Assembly (NCBI GenBank): GCA_016212515.1
Contig: JACRFZ010000084.1
Location: 1 to 64,000 of the forward strand
DNA length: 64,000 bases
DNA from: Candidatus Melainabacteria bacterium
GTDB taxonomy: Bacteria; Cyanobacteriota; Vampirovibrionia; Obscuribacterales; Obscuribacteraceae
Direction of reading: 5' to 3'
Below are positions 52,029 through 62,063 of this stretch, one piece after another; the first letter of the stretch is position 1; each line of letters begins with the position of its first letter. Both the position numbers and the translations under genes were made by a program. The notes beneath the pieces are model-generated. The model was not told where the DNA came from and ran no database searches. It saw nothing but the letters and a program-made list of their open reading frames with translations.

Positions 52029-53387
52029 ATGGATCTCGAAACCGCTCGCTTTGTTCTTTCTAAATCCGGTGAAGACTGCCTGAAAGAGCTGACCGCCCGC
52101 TACCCATCCATAGCAGCGCCCCAGGAACTGTCCGTCATCGAATGGTTGCGCAAGCGCGCCAACTTGAATCAAGCGCAATCCTCGGCCATTCTGGAAGTAG
52201 CAAAAGCCAGGCAGAAGGCTGCCGAAACGAACAAATTCAGCCGCGCCGCCGAAATGTTTTTCACCAGGGAAGCCCTTGAGCAAGCCAGCGGTGAAGAAAT
52301 TGCCGCTTACCGCAGCCGCCGCTTCGCCCGAGCCTTTGAAGCCAACGCCACCATTGCCGATCTATGTTGCGGTATCGGCGGCGATACCACCGCTTTGAGC
52401 CGCAACTTTTCCGTCACAGGGGTAGATCTCGACCAGGCCAGGTTACTCTTTGCTGCTGCCAATGCCGCCGTTTATGGAAACGCAGAACGTTTTGCGGGCT
52501 TACATGAAGACGTCACCGAATGCAAGATCAATTCCTACCAGGGTGCTTTTTTCGATCCTGGACGCAGAACCAAAGACGGCCGGCGCATAAATAATCCGGA
52601 GCACTACCTGCCTCCCTTAGGTACCATCCATAGCTGGCTGCCTCATCTAAAGGGACTGGCTGTTAAGCTGTCTCCCGGCATCGATTACGAAAAACTGAAA
52701 GACTTCGACTGCGAAATCGAAATCATTTCCCAGGATGGAGAAGTAAAAGAAGCCCTGCTCTGGTTCGGAGCTTTGAGGGAGGCCGGCGGAAATGCCGCCA
52801 GACATAGAGCCACCTTGCTCACTTCCAAGAAGGCCAAAGCTCCCACACGGCACGAGGATGAAATAACACCGGGCGAAGACGATAAAGCTTGGATTGATTC
52901 AAAGTCGGCACTGAGCGAAGAAGACAAACAAATAATCACCCTCAGCGATGCCGAGGGCATGGAACCACTAGCGGTGGCACCACTGGCACGCTACTTGCAT
53001 GAACCTGACGGTGCCATAATTCGCGCCGGGCTTGTAGAGTTGGTGGGCGCTCGTTTTAATGCACTCAAAATCGACCGGGAAATTGCCTATTTAACCGGCG
53101 CCACACCAGCTAAAGCGCCTCTGATGCGCTCCTTCGAAGTACTGGCGGCAATGCCCTTCAGCCTCAAGAAGTTAAAAGCAGAACTTCAAGCTCTCGGTTG
53201 CACCAGTGTGGTCGTAAAAAAGCGCGGCTCCCCCATTGCTCCGGAAGAACTGCTCAAAGCCCTGGCTCTGAAAAACGCGCAGAAAAAGGCAAAGCATGGC
53301 GCCGAGCCGCTAACCGAACTGACAGTTTTTCTTACTCATCTGGACGGCATTCACAGCGCCATCATTACACGAGAATATAAAGCCTAG
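52029..53387 (+). CDS. Class I SAM-dependent methyltransferase with THUMP-like C terminus
   Basis: 452 residues. SAM-binding motif I is IADLCCGIGGDTTALSR (about 115-131), followed by the acidic VTGVDLDQARLLFA. Motif IV is GAFFDPGRRTKDGRR, unusual in having DPGRR where base methyltransferases have NPPY. SPGIDYEKL follows. The N-terminal helical region (1-95) and C-terminal domain (about 310-450, with a conserved R-R-like basic face) match uncharacterised proteins with a THUMP-like tail, suggesting an RNA target. Stop overlaps that of the convergent VIT gene by four bases. Confidence 0.85.
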   Translation: MDLETARFVLSKSGEDCLKELTARYPSIAAPQELSVIEWLRKRANLNQAQSSAILEVAKARQKAAETNKFSRAAEMFFTREALEQASGEEIAAYRSRRFARAFEANATIADLCCGIGGDTTALSRNFSVTGVDLDQARLLFAAANAAVYGNAERFAGLHEDVTECKINSYQGAFFDPGRRTKDGRRINNPEHYLPPLGTIHSWLPHLKGLAVKLSPGIDYEKLKDFDCEIEIISQDGEVKEALLWFGALREAGGNAARHRATLLTSKKAKAPTRHEDEITPGEDDKAWIDSKSALSEEDKQIITLSDAEGMEPLAVAPLARYLHEPDGAIIRAGLVELVGARFNALKIDREIAYLTGATPAKAPLMRSFEVLAAMPFSLKKLKAELQALGCTSVVVKKRGSPIAPEELLKALALKNAQKKAKHGAEPLTELTVFLTHLDGIHSAIITREYKA

Positions 53388-56300
53388 ACGTCTTCTTCTT
53401 TGTTTCGTCCCCGGTAGAAAAGGAACCAGATCATAAGACCGACCACAACCACAATCAAAGTAAAGAGATTGGCTGTCTTTTGCAGAGAAGCCTCTTCATC
53501 GAGTCCCTGCGTGACTATATCCTTAGACTGCCCGTAGCGCGGATCTACCGGAGCACCTACCAAGCCCACATTTTTTCCGGCGTCTTGGCCGAATTTGGGA
53601 AACTGCGGCAGAATGCTACCGTTGGTGGCACCCTGAAGAGTCGGACCGCTCTCAAGACGGTATCGCGAAGGCTGGAAATTAAATCGCATGCCGCTGGCAG
53701 AAGCTTGCATCTCCTTCATTCTGGACATATCAACACCTTCCATACTGTCCCGCTCGGCGTCAATGGCAGCTTTCTTCTCCGCTACCGGTGCAGCCATGGA
53801 AAGCTCATCGGAAGCAACGCCATCGCCAAGCGGCTCACGATTGGCGGGTGCATCGGTTGCACCGTAAGTCTGCTCATTCATTCGGCGGGCAGACCCAGCA
53901 ATAGGCTCCCCGCTCACACCGGCAGCGTTGCCTTTAGCACCGCCGTAAACCTCGCCGCCCCCACCGAAGGCATCGGACCCCCCACCGAAGGCATCAGACC
54001 CCCCACCGAAGGCATCGGCCCCCCCGCCGAAGGCATCGGACCCCCCGCCGAAGGCATCGGACCCCCCGCCGAAGGCATCGCTAGCGCCGCCAAAAGCATC
54101 ACTCCTGGCCGGGGCCTGATCAAATTTATCGGCAGACATAGACTGTTTGGCCGCCTTGCTCTGAATGGCGGCACCATAGGAACCAGTCGGAGCCCCGGCA
54201 GCGCTGGAAAGACTATTAAGTTGCCGGGTGACACCATTGAAGGCACTATCGATAGGATTTTGCCCTTGAAAAACCGGAGGCGCAGGCGCAGGCGGCGAGG
54301 CCGGCAGTTCGTAATAATACTTGCGAGGCGCCTCCTCCCGGAGCGGACCGACAGCATTAATCAGTCTTGGAAAGACACGGCTGAGGAATTCAGGCACAGA
54401 CTGGAAAAAGCAATCTTCGGTTTCAGTCTTGGCCACATAGGCATGACTATCAGGAGAGACCACAATGGCGGAAGAGACGGGGCTGACTATCTGACACAGG
54501 TCAGCTAGAAGCGCGGGGCTCTCGGAAATTCTTGCAGTAGGGCAGCCGGACATTTTTCGCTTGATTTCGGCGGCAGCAAAAATATTTACCAGCCAGGGGC
54601 TGACCTTTCTCGCTCCCGCTTCCGTCAGTCCGGTGGAGTCGACATACTGTAACTGTTGCGCTGCCAGTTGCTCCCTGGAGGCGGCGAAACTGGGATCAAT
54701 GCTATGAAATAAATTCTTCAAATCATCAGCCAGGTCGCCGCTTCTAGTCACCCGCAAGATTCTGGTATCGGCATCTACACCATTGAGGATTTCATTGGGT
54801 CCGGAACTGACAGGCAAATCAAAGAGAGCGGGACGAAGGGGACTGCCCATTAGCATCCGCTGAATGGGAGTAAAGCTACCGGGAATGAGAGGCTGGGCTC
54901 CATGTATCCATAAGACGGCGCTGTCTTTCTCCCTGCCGGCCCTCATAAGTGCTTCTTGCAATACCAGGGAATCGTCCTGCCCGCCCACGGCCACAAAGCC
55001 TTCGACCTGCCGCAAGGCTTCCAGATAAGGTTTTTCGTCGCCCTTGAAACCCAAATTGCCCAAACGCAAGCTCTGATCACCTACCAGATAAATGGTGGAA
55101 CTTATGGAAGAAGGTAAAGACTTCAGACCGGCAACCACTGACTTCAAATACTTAGACATAACCGAGGAACCATCGACGACTACATAAAGTCGACTGACAC
55201 CCTCATAAACAGCCGGCTTGAGCGGTCGTTTTACAACCTTGCCGCCTTCGAGACGGGGCGCCGCGCACCAGGCAATCTTTACATTTTTGTCTCGATTGGC
55301 ACGGATAATAGCTTCCATATTTCCCAACTGAAGTGCAGTCAGGCTGCCGGTCAAATGCAGATCCTGATCTCCGCTCAAGCGGGTGCGCTCCAGTAGCTCA
55401 ACTTCATCGCCCCGGGTGCTTGCCTTGATCTCGACTGGCGGAAGTGCGGACGGCAAAGGCTCCGGCATAGCAATCGCGCAAGCCGCAACCTGGGTACCGA
55501 CGCCTACAGGCGGCGGTGCAAAGCCAGTCTGGGGACCCGCCTCAATTGTCGCCGGAGGTGGAGGCGCCGCCGTTTCTCCCCCGGTGGAACTTTCGGAAGC
55601 TCCAGAGGATTCAGACTCCATGGGCACCACCGGGCCAAGACCGGCAATTTGCAGTGGCCTTGTGGAAGTAAGATCCAGGCGCAAAGGTCCGCTTTCTACA
55701 AAGTTGCGCTCAATTACCAAAGGCAGATGCAAGGCACAATTTTCCTGAGCATCAATGGCACAGGGAGCATCAATAAACAAACGCACCTGCATGGTCTCTC
55801 CCGGAGCAACGGGGAAGCACTGCACGAGCACCTGATCAAGACCGCAGCTACTGACCAGAAGGGGATCTTGATGCTGCAGCACGGCCTTTTGATAGTGAGC
55901 CCGCGCCTCACTCTTGAGTTGAATCTGGGCCAGCTTGGTGACACCGTTTACCGTCAGCAAGGCTTTAGAAACCACAGCCCCGGCCGGCAGTTGCAAGCGC
56001 ATCCGTGCTTCTCGATCATACTTGGAGGCATTTCTGAACTGGAAACTCCAATTCAACCTGGCCTGGGCGCCGTCTACATCAACGTCGCCGCCCATGAGCG
56101 AGTTGGACATGGAGAGCCCGCGGGCCATACCGCTGACATTTTCACCGGCGATATCGGTATCGCGATCGAATTCATCGGTGACACCGGAGTTGAGCGGGTC
56201 AGCCTCTGAAACGGCACGGGCATGCTTGATAGTAGCCCGAAAGGAAGCCGGGATGGGCACAGAATTATAGGGCTTGCCGGTGACCTGGTAATAAATTTGC

Positions 56301-57271
56301 CGGGCGTCCTCCACAGAAATAGGATGGGCACTCTCGTATAGAGAGCCCAGTATGTCCGTGGCTTTGCCGGAGCGCTCGTAGCAAGCCCGCAAAAGCACTT
56401 CCTGGTTGCCGTAACGCCTGAGCCAATCCATGGCCGAAAGATACTGCGGAAGGGCCGGCAAAACTTCAGCACCATCGGCTTTAGACGGGTCGGGAAACCA
56501 GTAAGGCAGGGCGCCCGAGCGGCTCAACCAATCGGCAGCAGCGGCGCTCTTGGGATTAAGCCCGTGTTTTCTAAGCAGCACCGGTGAGCCATTGATAGCT
56601 TCCGCCAGATGCACCCTGGTCAAAGTCGAGGGCAATTCCACCGCCACCACCATCACAAGCACAATCAAATGCCCAATGTGCTCTACCTGGTGAGCATCAA
56701 AATAGGTATCCTTGCGATGGGCCAACTTAGTGATGGTCTTGCCCGAAGCAAAACTACAAGGTAGCGATAGAAGCGGCGCCAACCCCAGCAAACCAAAGCC
56801 GAGAGCAAGACTGAAGAGGCAGCTCATGGGCGTCAGGGGCAAGAACATAAGCGTATAAAGTATGCCTATGCCCATGGCCATGCCGCTTGCCAGCGACATA
56901 AAGCCATAGTGCTGAGAAAGATCACGGCGGGTGGCAAGCCAGATAAGAAAGTTGGAAAAGGGGATGAGCAGAAAGAGCACTACATGACCGGCAGTCGGAA
57001 AGGGATCAAAATAGCGCTCGGCGCAAAAGTGATACTTGGTCTCGAAGAGCACCGAAAGAACAGGCAAGACCACCCCGAAGAAGAAGAAAACCACGCCCTT
57101 CTTTTTGACCCCACCCTGGGTCTGAGCATTAAAAGTAGAGCGCGCTCGCTCGCCTTCGCACTCTTTTTTGTTGCTGGGTCTGGTCATGGTCAAAGCCAGA
57201 ACCGAATTTTTTCGGTCGCTACCTTCGCCCTCAGTCCTTTCAAAAGGCTGTCCGCCTCTGTGGTCCGTCAT
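53384..57271 (-). CDS. Giant VIT/vWA-type membrane protein
   Basis: 1295 residues. Residues about 60-240 hold several membrane helices and a segment (HFCAERYFDPFPTAGHVVLF) typical of the XrtN/MSEP-CTERM-associated VIT proteins. A VIT domain (about 385-500: WSFQFRNASKYDREARMRL, LKSEARAHYQKAV) is followed by a vWA-like domain (about 690-850: LYVVVDGSSVMSKYLKSVV, with a partial DxSxS metal site). Then come Pro-rich linkers, a run of DAFGGGS repeats (about 1060-1107), and a C-terminal membrane helix (LFTLIVVVVGLMIWFLFY). Such proteins display a VIT/vWA head outside the membrane. The start at ATG 57271 has GGGGGTG upstream. No exosortase gene lies in the window. Confidence 0.82.
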   Translation of the reverse strand: MTDHRGGQPFERTEGEGSDRKNSVLALTMTRPSNKKECEGERARSTFNAQTQGGVKKKGVVFFFFGVVLPVLSVLFETKYHFCAERYFDPFPTAGHVVLFLLIPFSNFLIWLATRRDLSQHYGFMSLASGMAMGIGILYTLMFLPLTPMSCLFSLALGFGLLGLAPLLSLPCSFASGKTITKLAHRKDTYFDAHQVEHIGHLIVLVMVVAVELPSTLTRVHLAEAINGSPVLLRKHGLNPKSAAAADWLSRSGALPYWFPDPSKADGAEVLPALPQYLSAMDWLRRYGNQEVLLRACYERSGKATDILGSLYESAHPISVEDARQIYYQVTGKPYNSVPIPASFRATIKHARAVSEADPLNSGVTDEFDRDTDIAGENVSGMARGLSMSNSLMGGDVDVDGAQARLNWSFQFRNASKYDREARMRLQLPAGAVVSKALLTVNGVTKLAQIQLKSEARAHYQKAVLQHQDPLLVSSCGLDQVLVQCFPVAPGETMQVRLFIDAPCAIDAQENCALHLPLVIERNFVESGPLRLDLTSTRPLQIAGLGPVVPMESESSGASESSTGGETAAPPPPATIEAGPQTGFAPPPVGVGTQVAACAIAMPEPLPSALPPVEIKASTRGDEVELLERTRLSGDQDLHLTGSLTALQLGNMEAIIRANRDKNVKIAWCAAPRLEGGKVVKRPLKPAVYEGVSRLYVVVDGSSVMSKYLKSVVAGLKSLPSSISSTIYLVGDQSLRLGNLGFKGDEKPYLEALRQVEGFVAVGGQDDSLVLQEALMRAGREKDSAVLWIHGAQPLIPGSFTPIQRMLMGSPLRPALFDLPVSSGPNEILNGVDADTRILRVTRSGDLADDLKNLFHSIDPSFAASREQLAAQQLQYVDSTGLTEAGARKVSPWLVNIFAAAEIKRKMSGCPTARISESPALLADLCQIVSPVSSAIVVSPDSHAYVAKTETEDCFFQSVPEFLSRVFPRLINAVGPLREEAPRKYYYELPASPPAPAPPVFQGQNPIDSAFNGVTRQLNSLSSAAGAPTGSYGAAIQSKAAKQSMSADKFDQAPARSDAFGGASDAFGGGSDAFGGGSDAFGGGADAFGGGSDAFGGGSDAFGGGGEVYGGAKGNAAGVSGEPIAGSARRMNEQTYGATDAPANREPLGDGVASDELSMAAPVAEKKAAIDAERDSMEGVDMSRMKEMQASASGMRFNFQPSRYRLESGPTLQGATNGSILPQFPKFGQDAGKNVGLVGAPVDPRYGQSKDIVTQGLDEEASLQKTANLFTLIVVVVGLMIWFLFYRGRNKEEDV
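53955..54091. repeat. 21-base tandem repeat coding for DAFGGGS
   Basis: Seven near-perfect copies of a 21-base unit (GAAGGCATCGGACCCCCCGCC on the plus strand, with small variation) in frame inside the VIT/vWA gene. A likely hotspot of length change by slippage. Confidence 0.9.
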
Positions 57272-57500
57272 AACACCCCCGGTAAGAATCTGTCAGGCTA
57301 CGGCTTGCTGCTCTGCCCCGACAAAGCGACTGGCTCTTTCGAATTAGTAAGACAAGTGGAACGGACTAAAATGGGATACCATAGACAGAAGCCGCCACTT
57401 AAGAATCCTCGGCCGGCACGTTCTGCATATCTTCCATGCTAGCCAAGGATTGAAACTTTGCAACTAGGGAATCTCCTGAATATGAAGGAGGCTTATTGAG

Positions 57501-58379
57501 ATGTCAGAAATCCTGGGCGGCATGTTTGTGCTCATCATCATGGTCCTCATGTCGGGGTTGAAAACCGTCAAGGAGCACACCCAGCTCGTGGTTTACCGCC
57601 TCGGCATAGCCAGGGAATGCAAAGGTCCGGGGCTGCATCTAATAATTCCTATAATCGAAAATGCCGAACTGGTGGAGACACGCATTGTCTCAATGGTGAC
57701 ACCGGAAGTGGAAGCCAACACCAGAGACGGACATACCGTCCTTCTCAAAGGCGAGTGCCTCTACCAGGTTGTAGACGCCAAACGGGCCGTGACCCGGGTG
57801 GAAAGCATCGAAAACGCTGTCAACTTTGTTACCCAGAGCGCTCTCAGGGAACTGGCCCGCAATCAGGAACTGGCCGACCTGAAGAACGACACCAAACGAG
57901 CCAACACCAGGCTCAAGACTCTCATAGAACGCCAGACCAATCCCTGGGGCATAAAGATTAATGCCGCCGAACTGACGGAACTAAAAGGAGTCCTGATACT
58001 GGCCCCGGAACCGACGGAAGAGCCCTCCAGCCAGCCAACCACAGATAGTGAACCCCAGTCCGACCAGCCAGTGACCAACCCTTACCAGGAGTTCTTGTTC
58101 GGTCAGGCGCACGATTTCTACAACCCGCACAACTTTTACCATCAGTACGAACTCAACCTGGAAGAGAACCCCTACCAGGACCAGGACCTCTACCAGAATC
58201 AGAGGCCGATTCAGGAATTTGATCTACATCAAGAGCAAAAGCCTTATGAGGACAAAGCTTTATATCAAGGGCAAGATCTTGTGCAAAAGCAAGAATTGAA
58301 AGAAGAAGAAGAAGAAGAAGAAGAAGAAGAAGAAAAGCAGGAAGTCTCTCAAGAAAACCTGCAAGGGGCTGCCACCTAA
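57501..58379 (+). CDS. SPFH/Band 7 (stomatin-like) protein with repetitive tail
   Basis: 292 residues. An N-terminal membrane segment (GGMFVLIIMVLMSGLK) leads to a Band 7 domain: EHTQLVVYRLGIARECKGPG, LHLIIPIIENAELVETRIVS, VNTRDGHTVLLKGECLYQV-like, SALRELARNQELADL and WGIKINAAELTELK. The family forms large oligomers on membranes. The rest (about 175-290) is disordered and repetitive: several D-L-Y-Q-(N/G)-Q motifs, then 11 consecutive Glu codons. Ribosome site AAGGAGG. Convergent with the next gene, eight bases apart. Confidence 0.88.
   Translation: MSEILGGMFVLIIMVLMSGLKTVKEHTQLVVYRLGIARECKGPGLHLIIPIIENAELVETRIVSMVTPEVEANTRDGHTVLLKGECLYQVVDAKRAVTRVESIENAVNFVTQSALRELARNQELADLKNDTKRANTRLKTLIERQTNPWGIKINAAELTELKGVLILAPEPTEEPSSQPTTDSEPQSDQPVTNPYQEFLFGQAHDFYNPHNFYHQYELNLEENPYQDQDLYQNQRPIQEFDLHQEQKPYEDKALYQGQDLVQKQELKEEEEEEEEEEEKQEVSQENLQGAAT
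58302..58334 (+). repeat. GAA trinucleotide run (11 units)
   Basis: Eleven consecutive GAA codons coding for Glu in the SPFH gene tail. Slippage here would change only the number of Glu unless not a multiple of three. Confidence 0.95.
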
Positions 58380-58386
58380 AAAGCAG

Positions 58387-59091
58387 CTAGTTGCTCTTGA
58401 TGAAGCTCGAGTAGTCCGGAGCCGCCTCGTCCGTCATCACATACTGACTGAGCGGCTCTGTGGCGGCAGTAGAGGTAGAGGCAGAATCTGCTGAGTTGCT
58501 ACTGCGCAAACCGGCCACCGCACCGGAGACGGTGGTAACCGGCAAGGCTGCCCCTCCCGCACCGGCAGTGGAGGAGGAGCCGCCCATGGAAGCGGCACCA
58601 GCAGCGGCACTACTACCGGCAAATGCGGAGCCAGACGAAAGGGAAGACGGCGCCACCACTGCCCCTGTCACCGACTGAGAAGCAGGCGGTGCACTGGAAA
58701 GCGAGCCACTACTTTCTGGAGCACTGCCACCACTGGAGAGCATGGAGCCGCTCTGATACTGCCCGGCGCCACCGGATCTATTGATGATATCTGCCGGCGT
58801 CGGCGTGGGTGGATTAGGCTCGGCGTAAATATCTTCGGTCATGGGACGCCAGGTGAAAGGCTGCATGTTGTCGTTGTAGCGCACCTGCATGGGGTTTCTG
58901 TAGTCCCCGTCGCCGGTTTTCTGGTTGCGCATGTCGCACCAGTAATTGGGCTGTTGATAAATGCCGGCGCTCTGTCCCCGGGCTTGAGAGACTGTAAATA
59001 AAAGGGACAGAGCCAGAACCGGCAAGATTGAAAAACTAAGACGAAAAGGTTTCCTCCCGGCCTGAAGCCGATCAAAATCAATTCTCAACAT
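58387..59091 (-). CDS. Secreted Ser/Ala/Gly-rich protein of unknown function
   Basis: 234 residues with a signal peptide (LSFSILPVLALSLLFTVSQA). A small conserved-looking part follows (YQQPNYWCDMRNQKTGDGDY, MQPFTWRPMTEDIY). The rest is low complexity, rich in S, A and G (SSGGSAPESSGSLSSAPPAS). No domain recognised. A gap of about 200 bases separates it from the upstream kinase on the same strand. Confidence 0.75.
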   Translation of the reverse strand: MLRIDFDRLQAGRKPFRLSFSILPVLALSLLFTVSQARGQSAGIYQQPNYWCDMRNQKTGDGDYRNPMQVRYNDNMQPFTWRPMTEDIYAEPNPPTPTPADIINRSGGAGQYQSGSMLSSGGSAPESSGSLSSAPPASQSVTGAVVAPSSLSSGSAFAGSSAAAGAASMGGSSSTAGAGGAALPVTTVSGAVAGLRSSNSADSASTSTAATEPLSQYVMTDEAAPDYSSFIKSN

Positions 59092-59290
59092 GGCGCGCTC
59101 CGCAACGAATCACTCAGACAATCAATACCCGACATGCTTCCCGAGATCAGGAAGAGCCGAACTTGCTTGTCTGATTTATTTAGTAAGTGAACTGCAAAGA
59201 AAATAGAATTGGGCAAACGCCAGGACAATAAATTAAGCCCGAACAGGCTGCTTGTCAAGGCAAATTTTATGAAACTTTTGGAAGCTTCTC

Positions 59291-61918
59291 CTAGGGCGAC
59301 TCAAGATAGTTGATCAGCTTTTGGCAACGCTCTCTATCGCTTGTATTGCACTGCTCGAGCACCCGGTGCAAGGTCGGCAGCGCCTGCATGGCCGTAGACT
59401 TATCCATGTTCTCCAGATTATCCAGGGCCGGTCCTCTATTCAACCACAGGTTCTTGGATTCAGAACTATCCAGAGCGCCTATCAGCACCGACATGCCATC
59501 CGGTGCGTACTGGGCTCCTATTTTGAATAACGCATTGGCAGCGCCACCCACTTTTCGCCTGGCCAGTTCGGCCATGGCCGGAGCCAGTTCTTTAGCCCGA
59601 GGACCAAGGGCCGCAGCAATGTTCACGGCATTGCCGCTGGTAGAGTAATCGGATTCCTTGAGACCGAGGCCCACATACTTGATGAGCTGAGGGCAGGTTT
59701 CTGCATGGGTCATAAGAGCCTGAAGGGCACCCAGCCGAACCTTCTCCACCGGATCATGCAAAGCTTTTTCCAATACTGGAATAGCTTTGCTTGTAGGCTG
59801 CATACGCCCTTTGGAAAGGGCATTGACACAAGCAAGACGCACTTCCCAATCGCTGCTTGCGGATAGCGCCCGGGCCAGATAACCAATGGGCTCTTCACCA
59901 CCTTCCATGGACGACGCTTCGAGCACCGAGCCCATGGCCAGCGCCGCCGCCTTTTGCACCTCAGGGGCACTCTTATCCAGAAGCAGGTCCTTATAAGTGC
60001 CTATGGCACTGGCATCAGAGAAAGAATTAGCTGCCAGTGCAGCTAAGATCTGGCTGCGAACTTGCGGGTTTTTATCGCCACGCAAAATTTCAAGCAGCTT
60101 ATTGATTGCAAACGGCGAGAGTCGGCGCGGTACGCTGTCTTCTACCGAAAACCGATAACGCTGTTCTTTCCTGTACATACTGGCCAGTAGCGCAGCGGCC
60201 GTCGGTCGTTCTTCTTTGTGCTGCAACATGCGATTGACCAGCTCATCGGCGGCAGGCTGGCCGATGGCATAAAGCACCGGTCCCATCAATAGCTGGCGGC
60301 TATCGTTGTTACCGGCATGCTTGACCAGGTAAGGTACAACCCTGGCATCCAGGCGAGCCAGCATTCTGTACGCAATAGCAGCGCCTCTGCCCGTCCTTTC
60401 AATTTCAGCGATGGAAGCCGGGATGGCTTCCGCACCCATTGTCTCCAGCCTGGCCTCGCAGTCTTCGCGGGCCTCCCGGCAACGCCGGCGCACCTTTTCT
60501 ACCACGTTACCATCGATGTAATCGCGATAAGCATCAGACTCTTTCCTGAACGTTTCATCAATGCGCAGATAAAGCTCAGTAGCGGTAGGCTTAACCAGAG
60601 GCGGAAAGAGAGGTCCGATATCGATAAAAGCAAGAGGACCACTGCCGGTGGCACCACTAGCGGTATTAGCCGGCGACAAGAAATTCAGCATGCCGCTATT
60701 GCAGATGTAATAGATGCCGCTGCACAGAAGCAAAGCTAGAGCCGCCGAAGTCTTCGGTCTGCTGCGCACACTTTCCGATACCCGCCCTATAAGATCAGCG
60801 CCAGGCTTGCCGCCTGCACTACTCCGCCAATCATAGCCGCCGCCTTTGGCTCCACCGGTCACAGGCAGACCGGCAGCCACTCGGCGTAAGTCCTCGCTCA
60901 ACTCCAGAGCCGATTGATAGCGCTCCTGGGGCGACTTGGCAAGCATTTTCGTCAGCACCTTGTCCAGACCGGCAGGCACGTTCTCTTTGCCGAGAATGCC
61001 TGACAAACTGGGCACCGGCGCCAACTGGTGCTTACTCATCACAGCCAGACCAAATTCACCGGTATAGGGCGGCTGTCCCGTTAAGCACTCAAAGAGGGTA
61101 CAGCCCAGCGAATAAATGTCGGAGCAATGATCTACAAATTCACCCAGGCACTGCTCGGGACTCATATAGAGCGGGCTGCCGAAAATCTCGCCGGTGGCAG
61201 TAAGTCGCAAGTCGCTGGCATCATTTTGACTGAGCTTGGCCAGCCCAAAGTCGAGTATCTTAGCCTGCATAGCGCCGCCGGGCTGGGTGACAAGCACAAT
61301 ATTGGCGGGCTTCAAGTCTCGGTGCACGATACCGTTTTTGTGAGCGTAATCAAGCCCCTCGGCTACCTGCAGAAAGACAGCCAGCGCGGTCTGCCAATTC
61401 ATCACCTTGTTATTCTTCAGATACCAATCCAGCGACTGACCTTCCACAAAGTCCATGGCATAAAAAGGCATCGTGCCCTCATGCACTCCCAGGTCGGTAA
61501 CTCGCACCAGATTGGGATGCTCCATTTTGGCCACGGCCCTGGCCTCGGTTTGAAAGCGCTGCCAGGCCTTCTCGGTAACTTGATTGGGCGGAATCACTTT
61601 AATTGCGCAGTTCTTACCCAGGTTAAGCTGTTCGGCCAGGTAAACCTGTCCCATACCGCCCTTACCTAAAAGCCTCAAGACCTTATAATTGCCGCCAATA
61701 ACCGTACCGGCGGCGATCTCCACTTCGGTGCGGAAGGCACCCATATTAAAGGTCTGCGAGACGCTTAATGTATCAGGCCCTGCTTGCGACGAAAGCGGCG
61801 ATGGCGGCGATGGCGGCACTTGGTCTGCCGGGGCGTCTTCCCGCAGCTCGACAGGCTCAGCCCTCTCAACTTCTCTCAAGTCAGGTAATTTCGACTTAGG
61901 CTCGGCTTTATCTGGCAT
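59291..61918 (-). CDS. Transmembrane Ser/Thr protein kinase with HEAT repeats
   Basis: 875 residues. Cytosolic Hanks-type kinase domain (about 75-345): glycine loop LLGKGGMGQVYLAEQ, Lys in CAIKVIPP, catalytic VHRDLKPANIVL, DFGLAKLS and SPLYMSPEQCLGEF (APE motif variant). One membrane segment (SAALALLLCSGIYYICN, about 393-410). The outer part is HEAT-type helical repeats (for example KVRLGALQALMTHAETCPQL, QVRSQILAALAANSFSDASA). HEAT repeats bind proteins, so this looks like a receptor kinase sensing a partner outside the membrane. It follows the LRR kinase at 62064 on the same strand with about 145 bases between. Confidence 0.93.
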   Translation of the reverse strand: MPDKAEPKSKLPDLREVERAEPVELREDAPADQVPPSPPSPLSSQAGPDTLSVSQTFNMGAFRTEVEIAAGTVIGGNYKVLRLLGKGGMGQVYLAEQLNLGKNCAIKVIPPNQVTEKAWQRFQTEARAVAKMEHPNLVRVTDLGVHEGTMPFYAMDFVEGQSLDWYLKNNKVMNWQTALAVFLQVAEGLDYAHKNGIVHRDLKPANIVLVTQPGGAMQAKILDFGLAKLSQNDASDLRLTATGEIFGSPLYMSPEQCLGEFVDHCSDIYSLGCTLFECLTGQPPYTGEFGLAVMSKHQLAPVPSLSGILGKENVPAGLDKVLTKMLAKSPQERYQSALELSEDLRRVAAGLPVTGGAKGGGYDWRSSAGGKPGADLIGRVSESVRSRPKTSAALALLLCSGIYYICNSGMLNFLSPANTASGATGSGPLAFIDIGPLFPPLVKPTATELYLRIDETFRKESDAYRDYIDGNVVEKVRRRCREAREDCEARLETMGAEAIPASIAEIERTGRGAAIAYRMLARLDARVVPYLVKHAGNNDSRQLLMGPVLYAIGQPAADELVNRMLQHKEERPTAAALLASMYRKEQRYRFSVEDSVPRRLSPFAINKLLEILRGDKNPQVRSQILAALAANSFSDASAIGTYKDLLLDKSAPEVQKAAALAMGSVLEASSMEGGEEPIGYLARALSASSDWEVRLACVNALSKGRMQPTSKAIPVLEKALHDPVEKVRLGALQALMTHAETCPQLIKYVGLGLKESDYSTSGNAVNIAAALGPRAKELAPAMAELARRKVGGAANALFKIGAQYAPDGMSVLIGALDSSESKNLWLNRGPALDNLENMDKSTAMQALPTLHRVLEQCNTSDRERCQKLINYLESP

Positions 61919-62063
61919 CGTCTTCTAATGGGCACCGAAACTGACGTTAGGCTTCAAGACCGGCAAGGCTTCTCGATGGCTCCAAATTATTAAAATGCCG
62001 CTCCTGAATGGAATATACCACTGCAGGCGGCAAGGCGCACCCGAGCGGGAAAATCGGTCAAAA

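Noticed and set aside
53480-54508. A 342-codon frame with PPTEGIG/PPAEGIG repeats opposite the VIT gene
   Set aside because: Caused by the 21-base repeat of the VIT/vWA gene read on the other strand.
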